A stretch of DNA of 46,574 nucleotides from Candidatus Zambryskiibacteriota bacterium (lineage in GTDB: Bacteria; Patescibacteriota; Minisyncoccia; Phycocordibacterales; DATDWN01), in the NCBI GenBank assembly GCA_026394775.1, contig JAPLZY010000009.1, positions 1 through 46,574 on the forward strand. The letters are read 5' to 3'. The notes under the pieces are model-generated. The model had not been told where the DNA came from and made no database searches. It saw only the letters and a list, made by a program, of their open reading frames with translations. How positions within the stretch are numbered: the first letter of the stretch is position 1; each line of letters starts with the position of its first letter. Positions 25,876 through 32,875 of the stretch are shown one piece after another. The position numbers and the translations under genes are program-made.

Positions 25876-26826
25876 TTAACGTCTAAGTTGACTATTTAAA
25901 TATTTAGTGAGTATTGCTTCAAATATTTTTTCATTGCTTGTGATCACGAGTGTCTTTTTATCAATAAATCCATACAAAAGGAGGGCCGCACCATCTTGGT
26001 CTCTGATCACACGGACATCTTTGTTTTTATAGGTTTCATCAGTAAATACCGAAGGGTTTGTTTGCAGATAGTTTTCTAGTTTAGGGAAAAATGGACTTAA
26101 ATCTTTACCCATTCCACTTTCCCATTCAAGCATTCCTGAGTACACAATCCCAAAATCATCGGGCTCCAATATAACAAAAGGTTCGGCGGTGTCGTATGAA
26201 TATATACCTGCCATATAGGTATTTATGTTTCGTCGGAGTGCGTCGCTTGCACTTGGTGCAAGTGCTGTGACGAATGCCAATGTTTCTAGTTGTTTAGATT
26301 CAAGAACAAATTTTGTATAGAGGACTGTGTTTACAGGCGCACTCAAAAGACCTTTTTCTTGAAGAAGAGGTGGTGCAATCTCTCCGACATCTGCTTTTTG
26401 TATTTGAATATCTTTTTTCTGAGTGTAAGGGATCAGTGTCCGCTCGATATCCACAGCAGAAATAGTGTTTGGTGTTTTTTGAGAATTTAAGAAATAGATT
26501 CCTCCGAGCACCACACCACCAATGATGAATAAGAATACACCGAGGAGTATTTTTAAAGATGCGCCTGTTGAAGATGGTTTTTCTGTATACAGAGGTTCGT
26601 TGCGTTCGATTTTCTTTTTTTGTTCAGCAAGAACAATGGTTGCAATAGTTTCTTTTTTTTCTTCAATATGTCCCTGCATATCACCTTGAAAAGTACGCAA
26701 TGTTTTGAGTTCTGGGTTGGGAACATATCCTTTTGTATCTTCAACACGTCGAGTGCTTTTCTCTTGGGCTTGGATACTGTCTACTATAGATTGAAGACTA
26801 TTTTTCTGCAAAGGTTCATCTTTCAT
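25876..26826 (-). CDS. Single-pass membrane protein, unknown function
   Basis: The 316-residue product has an N-terminal cytoplasmic region (1-88), charged and helical. One membrane helix follows at about 90-113 (LKILLGVFLFIIGGVVLGGIYFL), then a soluble outer domain of about 200 residues. The outer domain has IERTLIPYTQKKDIQIQKAD, VNTVLYTKFVLESKQLETLAFVTALAPSASDALRRNI, EPFVILEPDDFGIVYSGMLEWESGMGKDLSPFF and KKTLVITSNEKIFEAILTKYL. I do not recognise a named family. It stands alone, 37 bp upstream of the DksA-like gene on the same strand. Confidence 0.72.
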   Translation of the reverse strand: MKDEPLQKNSLQSIVDSIQAQEKSTRRVEDTKGYVPNPELKTLRTFQGDMQGHIEEKKETIATIVLAEQKKKIERNEPLYTEKPSSTGASLKILLGVFLFIIGGVVLGGIYFLNSQKTPNTISAVDIERTLIPYTQKKDIQIQKADVGEIAPPLLQEKGLLSAPVNTVLYTKFVLESKQLETLAFVTALAPSASDALRRNINTYMAGIYSYDTAEPFVILEPDDFGIVYSGMLEWESGMGKDLSPFFPKLENYLQTNPSVFTDETYKNKDVRVIRDQDGAALLLYGFIDKKTLVITSNEKIFEAILTKYLNSQLRR

Positions 26827-26857
26827 TTACATATAGTATATCAGGAAATTTGGGTAT

Positions 26858-27105
26858 AAAAAAAGTGCATCGTCTCCAGGGGGAAGTGTGATGCACCTAT
26901 GAATTTAGGTAGGGATATTCCCCACCTTCCTCATCAGAAATTTACAAAAGGGCGGTTGGACGCGGTTGCCGCCCCTTGTGCCAAGATACCCCAGGAAGGA
27001 AGGAGATGGGTTGGTATCCTGGCAAGCTTGTTCTGGAAAGTGTGGTTTGGCCCATGCCACACTTTCCGTGGTGAGGTGGCGTGTAGGTTAGTACGCACCA
27101 TCTTC
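26858..27105 (-). ncRNA. Candidate structured non-coding RNA (six hairpins, own promoter and terminator)
   Basis: Read on the minus strand, this 248-nt segment has five strong helices in a row and a weaker one: 27099-27075 (7 bp with a bulge), 27067-27035 (perfect 11 bp, GGAAAGTGTGG/CCACACTTTCC), 27024-26979 (12 bp), 26979-26944 (11 bp), 26927-26907 (8 bp), and 26896-26865 (GTGCATC/GATGCAC, 7 bp) followed by seven T. In three helices a mismatch on the plus strand (A opposite C) is a G-U pair on the minus strand, so the minus strand is the RNA. No coding potential fits, and it lacks the hallmarks I know of tmRNA, SRP and RNase P RNA. Family unknown. Confidence 0.7.
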
Positions 27106-27112
27106 TACGTAT

Positions 27113-27141
27113 ACATTACGTCTGTTACTCCCCACTGTCAA
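27113..27141 (-). promoter_or_regulatory. Promoter for the candidate ncRNA
   Basis: On the minus strand a perfect TTGACA (27141-27136), inside the 3' end of the NYN gene, is followed after 17 bp by TAATGT (27118-27113), a weak -10. The predicted start is near 27105, just before the first hairpin. Confidence 0.5.
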
Positions 27142-27703
27142 CTCCTTTTTGTGGAAAGTTTGGTTTGTTAAATCTCCCCCGTCTTTTTTCTTGTCGATAG
27201 CCGATTAGATATTTGGCTGGGTTTTGGTCGAGGTCTATAAAGTCATCTACTGCTTCAACAAGCTTAGATGAAGAAGATTTTCCAAATGAGATCGCTTCCA
27301 CCTGGCACCCTTGGTTTGTACGCAAATATTCAGCAAGTGGCACAAAGTCACCGTCTCCTGTGACCAGTATTACTGCGTCGAGTTTTGGCGCGAGTTTAAT
27401 AGCGTCAACCGCCATCCCCACATCCCAATCCCCCTTTTTAGCCCCACCGGAAAATATTTGGAGATTTTTTGTTTTAGTTTCAATACCGATTTTCTCAAGC
27501 GCATCGAAAAAGCTTTTTTCTTCACCGCTTTCTGTAGTGATTACATATGCGACCGCGCGGATCAGTGAACGGCCAGCAAGACCATCTTTGACCACTTGGT
27601 CAAAGTTTACCTTGCATCCGTAGAGATTTTTAGCGGTGTGATAGAGGTTTTGGGTATCTATAAAAATTCCAACTCGTTGATTCTTGTGTTTAATGACTGA
27701 CAT
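27125..27703 (-). CDS. NYN-domain (LabA/DUF88, PIN-like) RNase family protein
   Basis: The 192-residue protein has the NYN fold motifs: VGIFIDTQNLYHTAKNLYG (about 11-29, acidic D16 and N19), KKGDWDVGMAVDAIKLAP (about 89-106) and AVILVTGDGDFVPLAEYLR (about 111-129). It then has IDLDQNPAKYLIGYRQEKRRGRF at the C-terminus. The conserved acids are present, so metal-dependent RNase activity is plausible. It sits immediately upstream of the candidate ncRNA, whose -35 lies within its last codons, so the RNA may also be cotranscribed as a 3' segment. Confidence 0.88.
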   Translation of the reverse strand: MSVIKHKNQRVGIFIDTQNLYHTAKNLYGCKVNFDQVVKDGLAGRSLIRAVAYVITTESGEEKSFFDALEKIGIETKTKNLQIFSGGAKKGDWDVGMAVDAIKLAPKLDAVILVTGDGDFVPLAEYLRTNQGCQVEAISFGKSSSSKLVEAVDDFIDLDQNPAKYLIGYRQEKRRGRFNKPNFPQKGVDSGE

Positions 27704-27770
27704 ATAAAATATATTAAATAGTTAACTAATGTATGAAAAAATAGAACAGGTTAAGTATAGCATGAGCCTC

Positions 27771-27985
27771 AATACTATTTTAAAACAACACGTATATTCG
27801 CCTGGTGGCGAATTACTATGCTCGCCAATCAAGAAAATAATCAACTTCTGACGGCTACCTTCTCGCAAACTCCTCGTTGAGTACAACTTCGTCAAACAGT
27901 GCTTCAGGTCACACCGTCCCACCTGAGTACAGGTGACAGTCGTTATTTTCTAATTGGCTGTGCAATGTTGTTTTAAAATAGTATT
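27771..27985. repeat. 215-bp MITE-like element with perfect 20-bp inverted ends
   Basis: AATACTATTTTAAAACAACA (27771-27790) is the exact complement of 27966-27985. Inner sequence is also partly inverted (GCCAATCAAGAAAATAA against GCCAATTAGAAAATAA on the other strand), and smaller hairpins ATTCGCC-TGGT-GGCGAAT and ACCTG-AGTA-CAGGT lie within. It has no ORF. It lies between the XRE gene's 3' end and the NYN gene's 5' end. No clear target duplication is seen. Confidence 0.75.
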
Positions 27986-28007
27986 TTCGTCTTGATGATA
28001 ATTCAAA

Positions 28008-28044
28008 AAGCAAAAAGCGCCGTACCGGTTGGTCGTGCGCCTGT
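28008..28044 (-). terminator. Probable terminator of the XRE gene
   Basis: On the minus strand GCGC (28040-28037) pairs with GCGC (28020-28017), with an inner ACC/GGT pairing, followed by TTTTTGCTTTTT. The stem is imperfect. Confidence 0.5.
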
Positions 28045-28053
28045 ATCTTCGTT

Positions 28054-28428
28054 TTACATAATTTTCTCGCACACAACTTCCCAGCCGGCCCCAAGTGAAT
28101 TGACTGCTTCACGGATTGCCTCTAGGTGCTTCAGTACCTCTCGCATCTGCTCTTCGGAAACAGATGAAAATTGTTTGGTGACAAGAATTTTGGCATATAC
28201 TTGAGTAGGGCCCGGGTAATTAGCGACCTGTTCAGTCATGTCAATACCCTTCTCACGGAAGAATGTATCTAAGACCGTACGCTCACGATCTTTCAGTGGG
28301 CGTTGCCCGAGTTCAATGTTGGAGTAAACACGGGTACTTACTCCAAGGGCTTTCGCCATGTCCCTTTGTCTTAAATTCAGCAGCTCTACACGAATATGTG
28401 CAAGAACAGCACTTTCATTAGCTGGCAC
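28054..28428 (-). CDS. XRE-family helix-turn-helix regulator
   Basis: The 124-residue protein begins with GTG at 28428, which lies a few bases after a purine-rich AGGAG/AAGGA stretch. The N-terminal HTH (about 10-65) is HIRVELLNLRQRDMAKALGVSTRVYSNIELGQRPLKDRERTVLDTFF: the MAKALGVSTRVYSNIE part is the helix-turn-helix. The C-terminal half (66-124) is unknown but helical (EEQMREVLKHLEAIREAVNSLG). A small palindrome in its promoter fits autoregulation. Confidence 0.8.
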   Translation of the reverse strand: MPANESAVLAHIRVELLNLRQRDMAKALGVSTRVYSNIELGQRPLKDRERTVLDTFFREKGIDMTEQVANYPGPTQVYAKILVTKQFSSVSEEQMREVLKHLEAIREAVNSLGAGWEVVCEKIM

Positions 28429-28449
28429 TATCCTTTCTCCTGAGGCAAT

Positions 28450-28476
28450 ACTGTACTACTTTTGAGTAAAAGTCAA
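28450..28476 (-). promoter_or_regulatory. Promoter and operator of the XRE gene
   Basis: On the minus strand TTGACT (28476-28471) and TACAGT (28455-28450) are 15 bp apart. ACTTTT-ACTC-AAAAGT (28473-28458) forms a 6+6 inverted repeat inside the spacer, a typical repressor site. Confidence 0.5.
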
Positions 28477-28479
28477 TAC

Positions 28480-28512
28480 AACAAAAAACCAGACTCGCGT
28501 CTGATTTTTTGG
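28480..28512. terminator. Terminator after rpsO
   Basis: On the minus strand the hairpin CAGAC-GCGA-GTCTG is flanked by A-runs and T-runs (AAAAAAT before, GTTTTTTG after). It lies 3 bp after the rpsO stop and before the promoter of the next minus-strand gene. Confidence 0.75.
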
Positions 28513-28514
28513 AA

Positions 28515-28781
28515 TTACTTCTTTAGGCCGAGTTTCTTGATAAGAGTTGCGTATCGCTTTGGAGACTTTTTCTCGAGGTATTTCATCTGAGTCTTTCGAT
28601 CAGCTACCATCTGGAGAAGTCCTCGTCGTGAGTGGTTGTCTTTATTGTTTTTCTTAAGGTGTGAAGCAAGTTCGTCGATTCTTTTTGAGAGAATAGAAAC
28701 CTGGACCTCTGGAGAGCCAGTGTCTGTGTCGTGAATCTTTACCGCATCTATTACCTTAGCCTTTTTTGTCTTTGTAAGCAT
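28515..28781 (-). CDS. rpsO: 30S ribosomal protein S15
   Basis: The 88-residue protein is complete. It shows the S15 signature: DTDTGSPEVQVSILSKRIDELASHLKKNNKDNHSRRGLLQMVADRKTQMKYLEKKSPKRY, which binds 16S rRNA at helix 22 and bridges to 50S. It stands alone, without the usual pnp partner, but in CPR genomes rpsO is often separated. It ends with a good terminator. Confidence 0.97.
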   Translation of the reverse strand: MLTKTKKAKVIDAVKIHDTDTGSPEVQVSILSKRIDELASHLKKNNKDNHSRRGLLQMVADRKTQMKYLEKKSPKRYATLIKKLGLKK

Positions 28782-28870
28782 TGTTGCTACAAGATATCAC
28801 AGTATTCATTATATTGCAAGGGCTTTATCACCGATAGGTGTATTGCTCTTGGAAGGCCTTAAAAGACCCA

Positions 28871-28879
28871 TGGTATACT
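28871..28879 (+). promoter_or_regulatory. Extended -10 promoter of the Xer recombinase
   Basis: TGGTATACT (28871-28879) ends 9 bp before the ATG at 28889, predicting a leader of only a few bases. Confidence 0.55.
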
Positions 28880-28888
28880 AATGGTTAT

Positions 28889-29905
28889 ATGTCATCTCTC
28901 AAAGCTCTTAAACAACAGTTTCTTGAATATATTGAGATAGAAAAAGGACGGTCTTTAAATACGGTTGAAAATTATGACCGCTATCTTACGCGCTTTTTGA
29001 AATTCATTAAACACGACTCTCCCGCAGATATCACTGACAGTACTATTCGAGAGTTTCGACTCTGGCTCAACCGACAGTCAAACCTACCATGGAAAAGTCT
29101 TGATAAAGACGGAAAGCCTTTGAAAAACCGCGACAAAGGAGAAACATTGTCTAAGAAAACTCAAAATTATTATCTCATTGCCCTTCGAGCGTTCCTTAAA
29201 TATTTGGCTCGTGAAGGAGTAAAGTCTGTGTCCCCAGAGCGTATTGAGCTTGCAAAAGTGAGTGAGCGATCGCTTGACCTTATTACAGGTGCTGAGCTGA
29301 CACGTCTTCGTGAAGCGCCCAAAGGCACAGGTCTTAAGGTGTTGCGAGACAAAGCTATTATGGAGCTTCTTTTTTCGACAGGGCTTCGTGTGTCTGAGCT
29401 CTGTGCGCTGACTGCTGATATAGACCTAAGTTCTGATGAGCTTTCAATTCGAGGGAAAGGAGGAAAGGTTCGTGTTGTTTTTATTTCAGATGAGGCAAAA
29501 AAACATGTAAAAGCATATTTGCTTGCTCGAAAGGACATGGAAGAAGCTTTGTTTGTGCGAATTGGTGTTGAAGGAACAGGGAAAAATACAATGGCTAAAC
29601 CCCGCGAGTCCAAGAGCGGGGTCGCCCGATCCGCCAAGGGCGGATTTAGGGAATCGAGCGCACTCAACCGCCACTCAGTAGAACGGATCATCAGACACTA
29701 TGCGACCAAAGCAGGTCTTTCAAAAAAAGTCACTCCGCATACGATGCGTCACCTGTTTGCTACTGACCTACTTTCAAATGGTGCAGATATTCGCTCAGTG
29801 CAAGCGCTGCTCGGACATTCAAGTATTATTACGACTCAGATATATACACATGTAACTGACAAGCATCTACGAGACATCCATAAGAAATTCCATAGCAAAA
29901 AGTGA
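28889..29905 (+). CDS. XerC/XerD-type tyrosine recombinase with an in-frame insertion
   Basis: From the ATG at 28889 (338 residues, MSSLKALKQQFLEYIEIEKGRS) the protein has an N-terminal SAM-like core-binding domain (about 1-110) and a catalytic domain with FSTGLRVSEL (catalytic Arg), GKGGKVRVVFI (beta hairpin with Lys), HTMRHLFATDLL (His/Arg), LGHSSIITTQIYTHV (His and nucleophile Tyr). All catalytic residues are present, so it should resolve chromosome dimers at dif. About 25 extra residues (TGKNTMAKPRESKSGVARSAKGGFRES) near 230-260 are encoded by GC-rich palindromes. The longer ORF start at 28838 precedes the -10 and is rejected. A dif site was not identified. Confidence 0.92.
   Translation: MSSLKALKQQFLEYIEIEKGRSLNTVENYDRYLTRFLKFIKHDSPADITDSTIREFRLWLNRQSNLPWKSLDKDGKPLKNRDKGETLSKKTQNYYLIALRAFLKYLAREGVKSVSPERIELAKVSERSLDLITGAELTRLREAPKGTGLKVLRDKAIMELLFSTGLRVSELCALTADIDLSSDELSIRGKGGKVRVVFISDEAKKHVKAYLLARKDMEEALFVRIGVEGTGKNTMAKPRESKSGVARSAKGGFRESSALNRHSVERIIRHYATKAGLSKKVTPHTMRHLFATDLLSNGADIRSVQALLGHSSIITTQIYTHVTDKHLRDIHKKFHSKK
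29599..29650 (+). repeat. GC-rich double hairpin inserted in frame in the Xer gene
   Basis: CCCCGC (29600-29605) pairs with GCGGGG (29616-29621), and ATCCGCC (29629-29635) with GGCGGAT (29639-29645). The DNA is much more GC-rich than the gene around it, and the encoded peptide is charged and non-conserved. Confidence 0.7.
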
Positions 29906-29949
29906 TTCTGACACGGCTCTGGTCTTTTTCACCAATCTTATCATACCGC

Positions 29950-30040
29950 GATCCTTACAGGATCAGTACACCTTGTCGATCTTTTGATTACAAAAGCTCT
30001 GACAAGGTCTTGCGAAAGCATATGATGCTTTCTCACTTGG
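29950..30040 (+). repeat. Three-hairpin element, copy A
   Basis: Three helices: GATCC-TTACA-GGATC (29950-29964); ACCTTGTC...GACAAGGT (about 29970-30008) enclosing CTTTTG-ATTA-CAAAAG; and AAGCAT...ATGCTT (about 30016-30030). It ends in TCTCAC. It lies 45 bp after the Xer stop. Copies B and C at 34928 and 43117 share loops but differ in stems. Confidence 0.75.
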
Positions 30041-30067
30041 TAAAAAATTCTCAGAGTGTGGTAATAT
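30037..30067 (+). promoter_or_regulatory. Promoter of exonuclease III
   Basis: TGGTAATAT (30059-30067), an extended -10, is 9 bp before the ATG at 30077. TTGGTA at 30037 is a possible -35 with a long spacing of 19. Confidence 0.45.
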
Positions 30068-30076
30068 CTTTTAGTA

Positions 30077-30847
30077 ATGAAAATCATCTCATGGAACGTA
30101 AACGGGGCGCGAGCGGTTCACAAAAAAGGTAATTGGCAGTGGCTTATTGATCAAAACCCTGATATTTTCTGCTTGCAGGAAACAAAGTCTGAGGCACATC
30201 AGTTACCTGACGAAGTTCGTTCTCCTGTCGGCTATTTTTCATATTTCAATTCATCTAAAATGCGCAAAGGCTATAGTGGAGTAGCGATTTATTCAAAGAT
30301 AGAGCCAAATAAAGTGGAGTACGGCATGGGTATAGAAGAAATGGACCAAGAAGGTCGCCTTGTTGTGGCTTATTTTGATGACTTTGTGCTATTGAACTGT
30401 TATTTTCCAAATGGTGGAGGAGGGCCAGTGCGTCTAGAGTACAAGCTAAAGTTCTACACTCACTTCCTTGAGTTTATTTTGAAACTGCGTAAGAAAGGTA
30501 TGCAGGTTATTTTTTGTGGAGATGTAAATACGGCTCATATGTCAGTTGACCTGGCTCGTCCAAAAGAAAATGAAAAGAATACAGGCTTTTTACCTGAAGA
30601 ACGTGCATGGATAGGTGCTGTGATAAACGCAGGTTTTGTTGATGTGTGGAGAAATAAAAACATAGATGTAAAAGATGCGTATACCTACTGGGATATGAAA
30701 ACATTTGCACGTTCACGAAATGTGGGCTGGAGAATCGACTATTTTTTTGTAGACCAAACACTTCTCTCGTATGTTAAAAACGTATTGATACATAAGGATA
30801 TTTTAGGATCTGACCACTGCCCTCTTCAATTGGACATCGATCTTTAA
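30077..30847 (+). CDS. xthA: Exodeoxyribonuclease III (AP endonuclease)
   Basis: This 256-residue, full-length enzyme cleaves abasic sites and trims 3' blocked ends in base-excision repair. Motifs: ISWNVNGARA (Asn7), DIFCLQETKS (catalytic Glu near 34), GYSGVAIYSK, YFPNGGGG, FCGDVNTAH (Asp and Asn near 150), ERAWIG, WRIDYFFV (Asp) and GSDHCPLQLDIDL (the Asp-His pair). All catalytic residues are present. It is a single-gene unit. Confidence 0.96.
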   Translation: MKIISWNVNGARAVHKKGNWQWLIDQNPDIFCLQETKSEAHQLPDEVRSPVGYFSYFNSSKMRKGYSGVAIYSKIEPNKVEYGMGIEEMDQEGRLVVAYFDDFVLLNCYFPNGGGGPVRLEYKLKFYTHFLEFILKLRKKGMQVIFCGDVNTAHMSVDLARPKENEKNTGFLPEERAWIGAVINAGFVDVWRNKNIDVKDAYTYWDMKTFARSRNVGWRIDYFFVDQTLLSYVKNVLIHKDILGSDHCPLQLDIDL

Positions 30848-30890
30848 CATAAAAGACAGAAGATAAAATAGTTATCCACAGCATAGTCCT

Positions 30891-30919
30891 TTACATGACT
30901 TTTATATGTCTGTTATAGT
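30891..30919 (+). promoter_or_regulatory. Promoter of a small ORF
   Basis: TTACAT (30891-30896), 17-bp spacer, TATAGT (30914-30919) with TGt before it (extended -10). Predicted start near 30926, ahead of the ATG at 30940. Confidence 0.6.
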
Positions 30920-30939
30920 AATTCCAGAACGGGATCAGC

Positions 30940-31125
30940 ATGTCTTTAAGACAAAACAATTCCGTCGAGTTTGCGAGTTCTTTCACATTGTGCGTTTGTA
31001 CGTTTTGGATCCTACTATGGATCCCAACTTTGGGAACGGCCGTTCCCTCCCCTAGAAGTCTTCTTGGTTGGATAGGTGCAAGAGATATATTATCTACAAC
31101 TATCTACTATATTTTTTGGATTTGA
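30940..31125 (+). CDS. Possible small membrane or secreted protein (61 residues)
   Basis: The ORF encodes MSLRQNNSVEFASSFTLC, then a hydrophobic segment (about 15-35, TLCVCTFWILLWIPTLGTAV), followed by a short polar part and a second hydrophobic end. A convincing promoter is upstream and a terminator at 31171-31217 downstream, so a transcript is likely. The ribosome site GGGAT is weak, and no family is known. It may be a small gene or a non-coding transcript. Confidence 0.4.
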   Translation: MSLRQNNSVEFASSFTLCVCTFWILLWIPTLGTAVPSPRSLLGWIGARDILSTTIYYIFWI

Positions 31126-31170
31126 GATATTATCGAACCCTAAATCCTGCTGAGAAATACTTCTTTTAGC

Positions 31171-31217
31171 CGCTCCGCCGTGACTGCGACAGTCTCCGCG
31201 TTGAGCGGTTTTTTGTA
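31171..31217 (+). terminator. Terminator after the small ORF
   Basis: CCGCTC (near 31173) and GAGCGG (near 31204) close a stem with inner CGC...GCG and GACTG-CGA-CAGTC, followed by TTTTTT. Confidence 0.8.
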
Positions 31218-31234
31218 TATAAATGTAGATAAAC

Positions 31235-31326
31235 ATACGAATATGCGAATAAATACACATCTACGAATAGCTACGAATGAATTCACTCGTAGCTATTCGT
31301 AAGTTTTCAATTCGTATATTCATATT
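31235..31326. repeat. ACGAAT-rich long palindrome, copy 2
   Basis: The 40-bp core (31262-31301) matches the core at 39679-39718 except for one base. The outer arms ATACGAATAT and ATATTCATAT extend the hairpin to about 90 bp. The tract ends 2 bp from the cca stop codon. Confidence 0.85.
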
Positions 31327-31328
31327 GC

Positions 31329-32795
31329 TTACTTTACTCTGTGATCCTTTCGTATTTGAGATATTTCTTTTAGATCAACCTCTTCTTTTATTTGCTTTCC
31401 TTGCTCACCTAGCTTTTTTAATTCACTTTCATTCATGTTATAGAGCTCGATAGAGCGGTTTTCTAAGTATTCTGTTGTGTTTTTAGTCGGGTCTTCAAGT
31501 ACTTCTTCCAAAAGTGCATGAAGTGCATATCCTATCTTTGGTCCAGGTGTGCCACGTGTAACCTCAATCAATCTCTTACCATCAATCTTCAGCATTCCCA
31601 CTGTAATTGGATCACGGAGTGCTTCATCGATCATTGCATGATATTTACGGAGACGGTATGGGTCTTCTTTAGGTCTACCGGTCCCTATACGGTCGCAGAT
31701 GCGTACATTCATCAAATCCCATATATTATCTCGTCCTACATTTACGATCATTCTACGGACCGCAGAGAGGCTTATTTGCTCTGTGTCAGAAAAGAACATA
31801 TGCCATCGCACCATTGTCACCACTTTATCAATTAGTTTGTTTGGATATTTCAAATCATTCAGTATCTTTCGTGTTACACGTGAACCGACCACCTCGTGAC
31901 CATAAAATGTCCATGTATTTTGCTCTTTCCCCCATCGGCGTGTTTCAGGCTTGGAAATATCATGAAACAGTGCAGTCAGACGAATATCAAGTGGCCAGTT
32001 TTTGTCTGCCGCAGTCTGGAGGCTTCGAAGTAAATGTTCCCACACATCGTATGAGTGAGCTCTGTTTTGCTCTACTCCAATAGTTTTTTCGAGTTCAGGG
32101 ACAATATACTGAAGTAGACTTAGTTTTTTGAGTATGAGAAGGCCATTCATTGGCTGTTGTGACATAAGTATCTTACTAAACTCATCGCGGATCCTTTCTT
32201 TAGAGATTTTCTCGAGTAAATGTCCGTGTTTAAGTATAGCTTCCTCTGTTTCACGTGAAAGAGTGAAGCCGAGTTCCACATGAAACCGCACAGCACGCAT
32301 AATACGGAGTGCATCTTCGGTGAGTCGGTCGCTCGGTTCCCCTACAGTTCTAAGTATTCCCGAAGCAATATCTTCTTGTCCTTTAAATTCATCAACAAGA
32401 TGTCCTTGAGATACAGAATACGCAAGTGCGTTTATCGTAAAGTCTCTTCGCTTCAGATCATCCGTTAGATTTTGTGAAAATGTTACTGTATCAGGCCGTC
32501 TGCTGTCAGAATACTCAGATTCAATACGGTACGGAGTAACCTCGATGGTTTTTAATGTAGGGTCCTCTGTTTCATCAGAGACTACTCCTACTGTACCAAA
32601 GCTGTTTTCGTAAAAAGTGTGCGGAAACAGTGAAAGAATCTCTTCGGGTGTTGCATTTGTGGTCACGTCCCAGTCTTTTGGCTTTGCTCCTCGAATAAGG
32701 TCTCGGACGCAACCTCCAACCAAAAAAGCCTCAAAACCAGCTGTTTCGAGCGTTTCTGTTACACGTGAGACTTCGAGAGGGATGGTGAAGTTCAT
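31329..32795 (-). CDS. cca: tRNA nucleotidyltransferase (CCA-adding enzyme, HD domain)
   Basis: From the ATG at 32795 (488 residues, MNFTIPLEVSRVTETLE) the class II nucleotidyltransferase head has LVGGCVRDLIRGAKPKDWDVTTNA (GG and DxD carboxylates) and KRRDFTINALAY. The RNA-binding neck has DALRIMRAVRF. An HD domain follows: LTALFHDISKPETR. The enzyme adds or repairs the CCA end of tRNAs. Three of the four tRNAs here have no encoded CCA, so the activity is needed. TGCTATGCT, an extended -10, starts 13 bp before the ATG. Confidence 0.93.
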   Translation of the reverse strand: MNFTIPLEVSRVTETLETAGFEAFLVGGCVRDLIRGAKPKDWDVTTNATPEEILSLFPHTFYENSFGTVGVVSDETEDPTLKTIEVTPYRIESEYSDSRRPDTVTFSQNLTDDLKRRDFTINALAYSVSQGHLVDEFKGQEDIASGILRTVGEPSDRLTEDALRIMRAVRFHVELGFTLSRETEEAILKHGHLLEKISKERIRDEFSKILMSQQPMNGLLILKKLSLLQYIVPELEKTIGVEQNRAHSYDVWEHLLRSLQTAADKNWPLDIRLTALFHDISKPETRRWGKEQNTWTFYGHEVVGSRVTRKILNDLKYPNKLIDKVVTMVRWHMFFSDTEQISLSAVRRMIVNVGRDNIWDLMNVRICDRIGTGRPKEDPYRLRKYHAMIDEALRDPITVGMLKIDGKRLIEVTRGTPGPKIGYALHALLEEVLEDPTKNTTEYLENRSIELYNMNESELKKLGEQGKQIKEEVDLKEISQIRKDHRVK

Positions 32796-32875
32796 AAATA
32801 AAAGCATAGCATATATTTAGGCTTATTTAACCATAAAATGGATTATTTTAATAAATCATAGTATAGTAAAACTTC

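Noticed and set aside
26858-27105. Assignment of the structured RNA to RNase P, SRP, tmRNA or 6S
   Set aside because: No GAGGAAAGTCC-like core, no SRP tetraloop domain, no tRNA-like ends and no single long 6S-type hairpin were seen.
26899-27171. Plus-strand ORF of 90 codons over the structured region
   Set aside because: It overlaps the RNA hairpins and the NYN gene end, has no ribosome site and no protein-like conservation pattern; the G-U evidence favours a minus-strand RNA.
27771-27985. CRISPR array from repeated ATTTTAAAACAACA
   Set aside because: Only two copies exist and they are inverted, not direct repeats with spacers; no cas genes are nearby.
29170-29691. Minus-strand ORF of 173 codons
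   Set aside because: Shadow of the Xer recombinase gene, whose catalytic motifs are all on the plus strand.
28889-29905. Phage or integrative-element integrase
   Set aside because: Apart from its small insertion the protein fits housekeeping XerC/D and no phage genes or att pair surround it.
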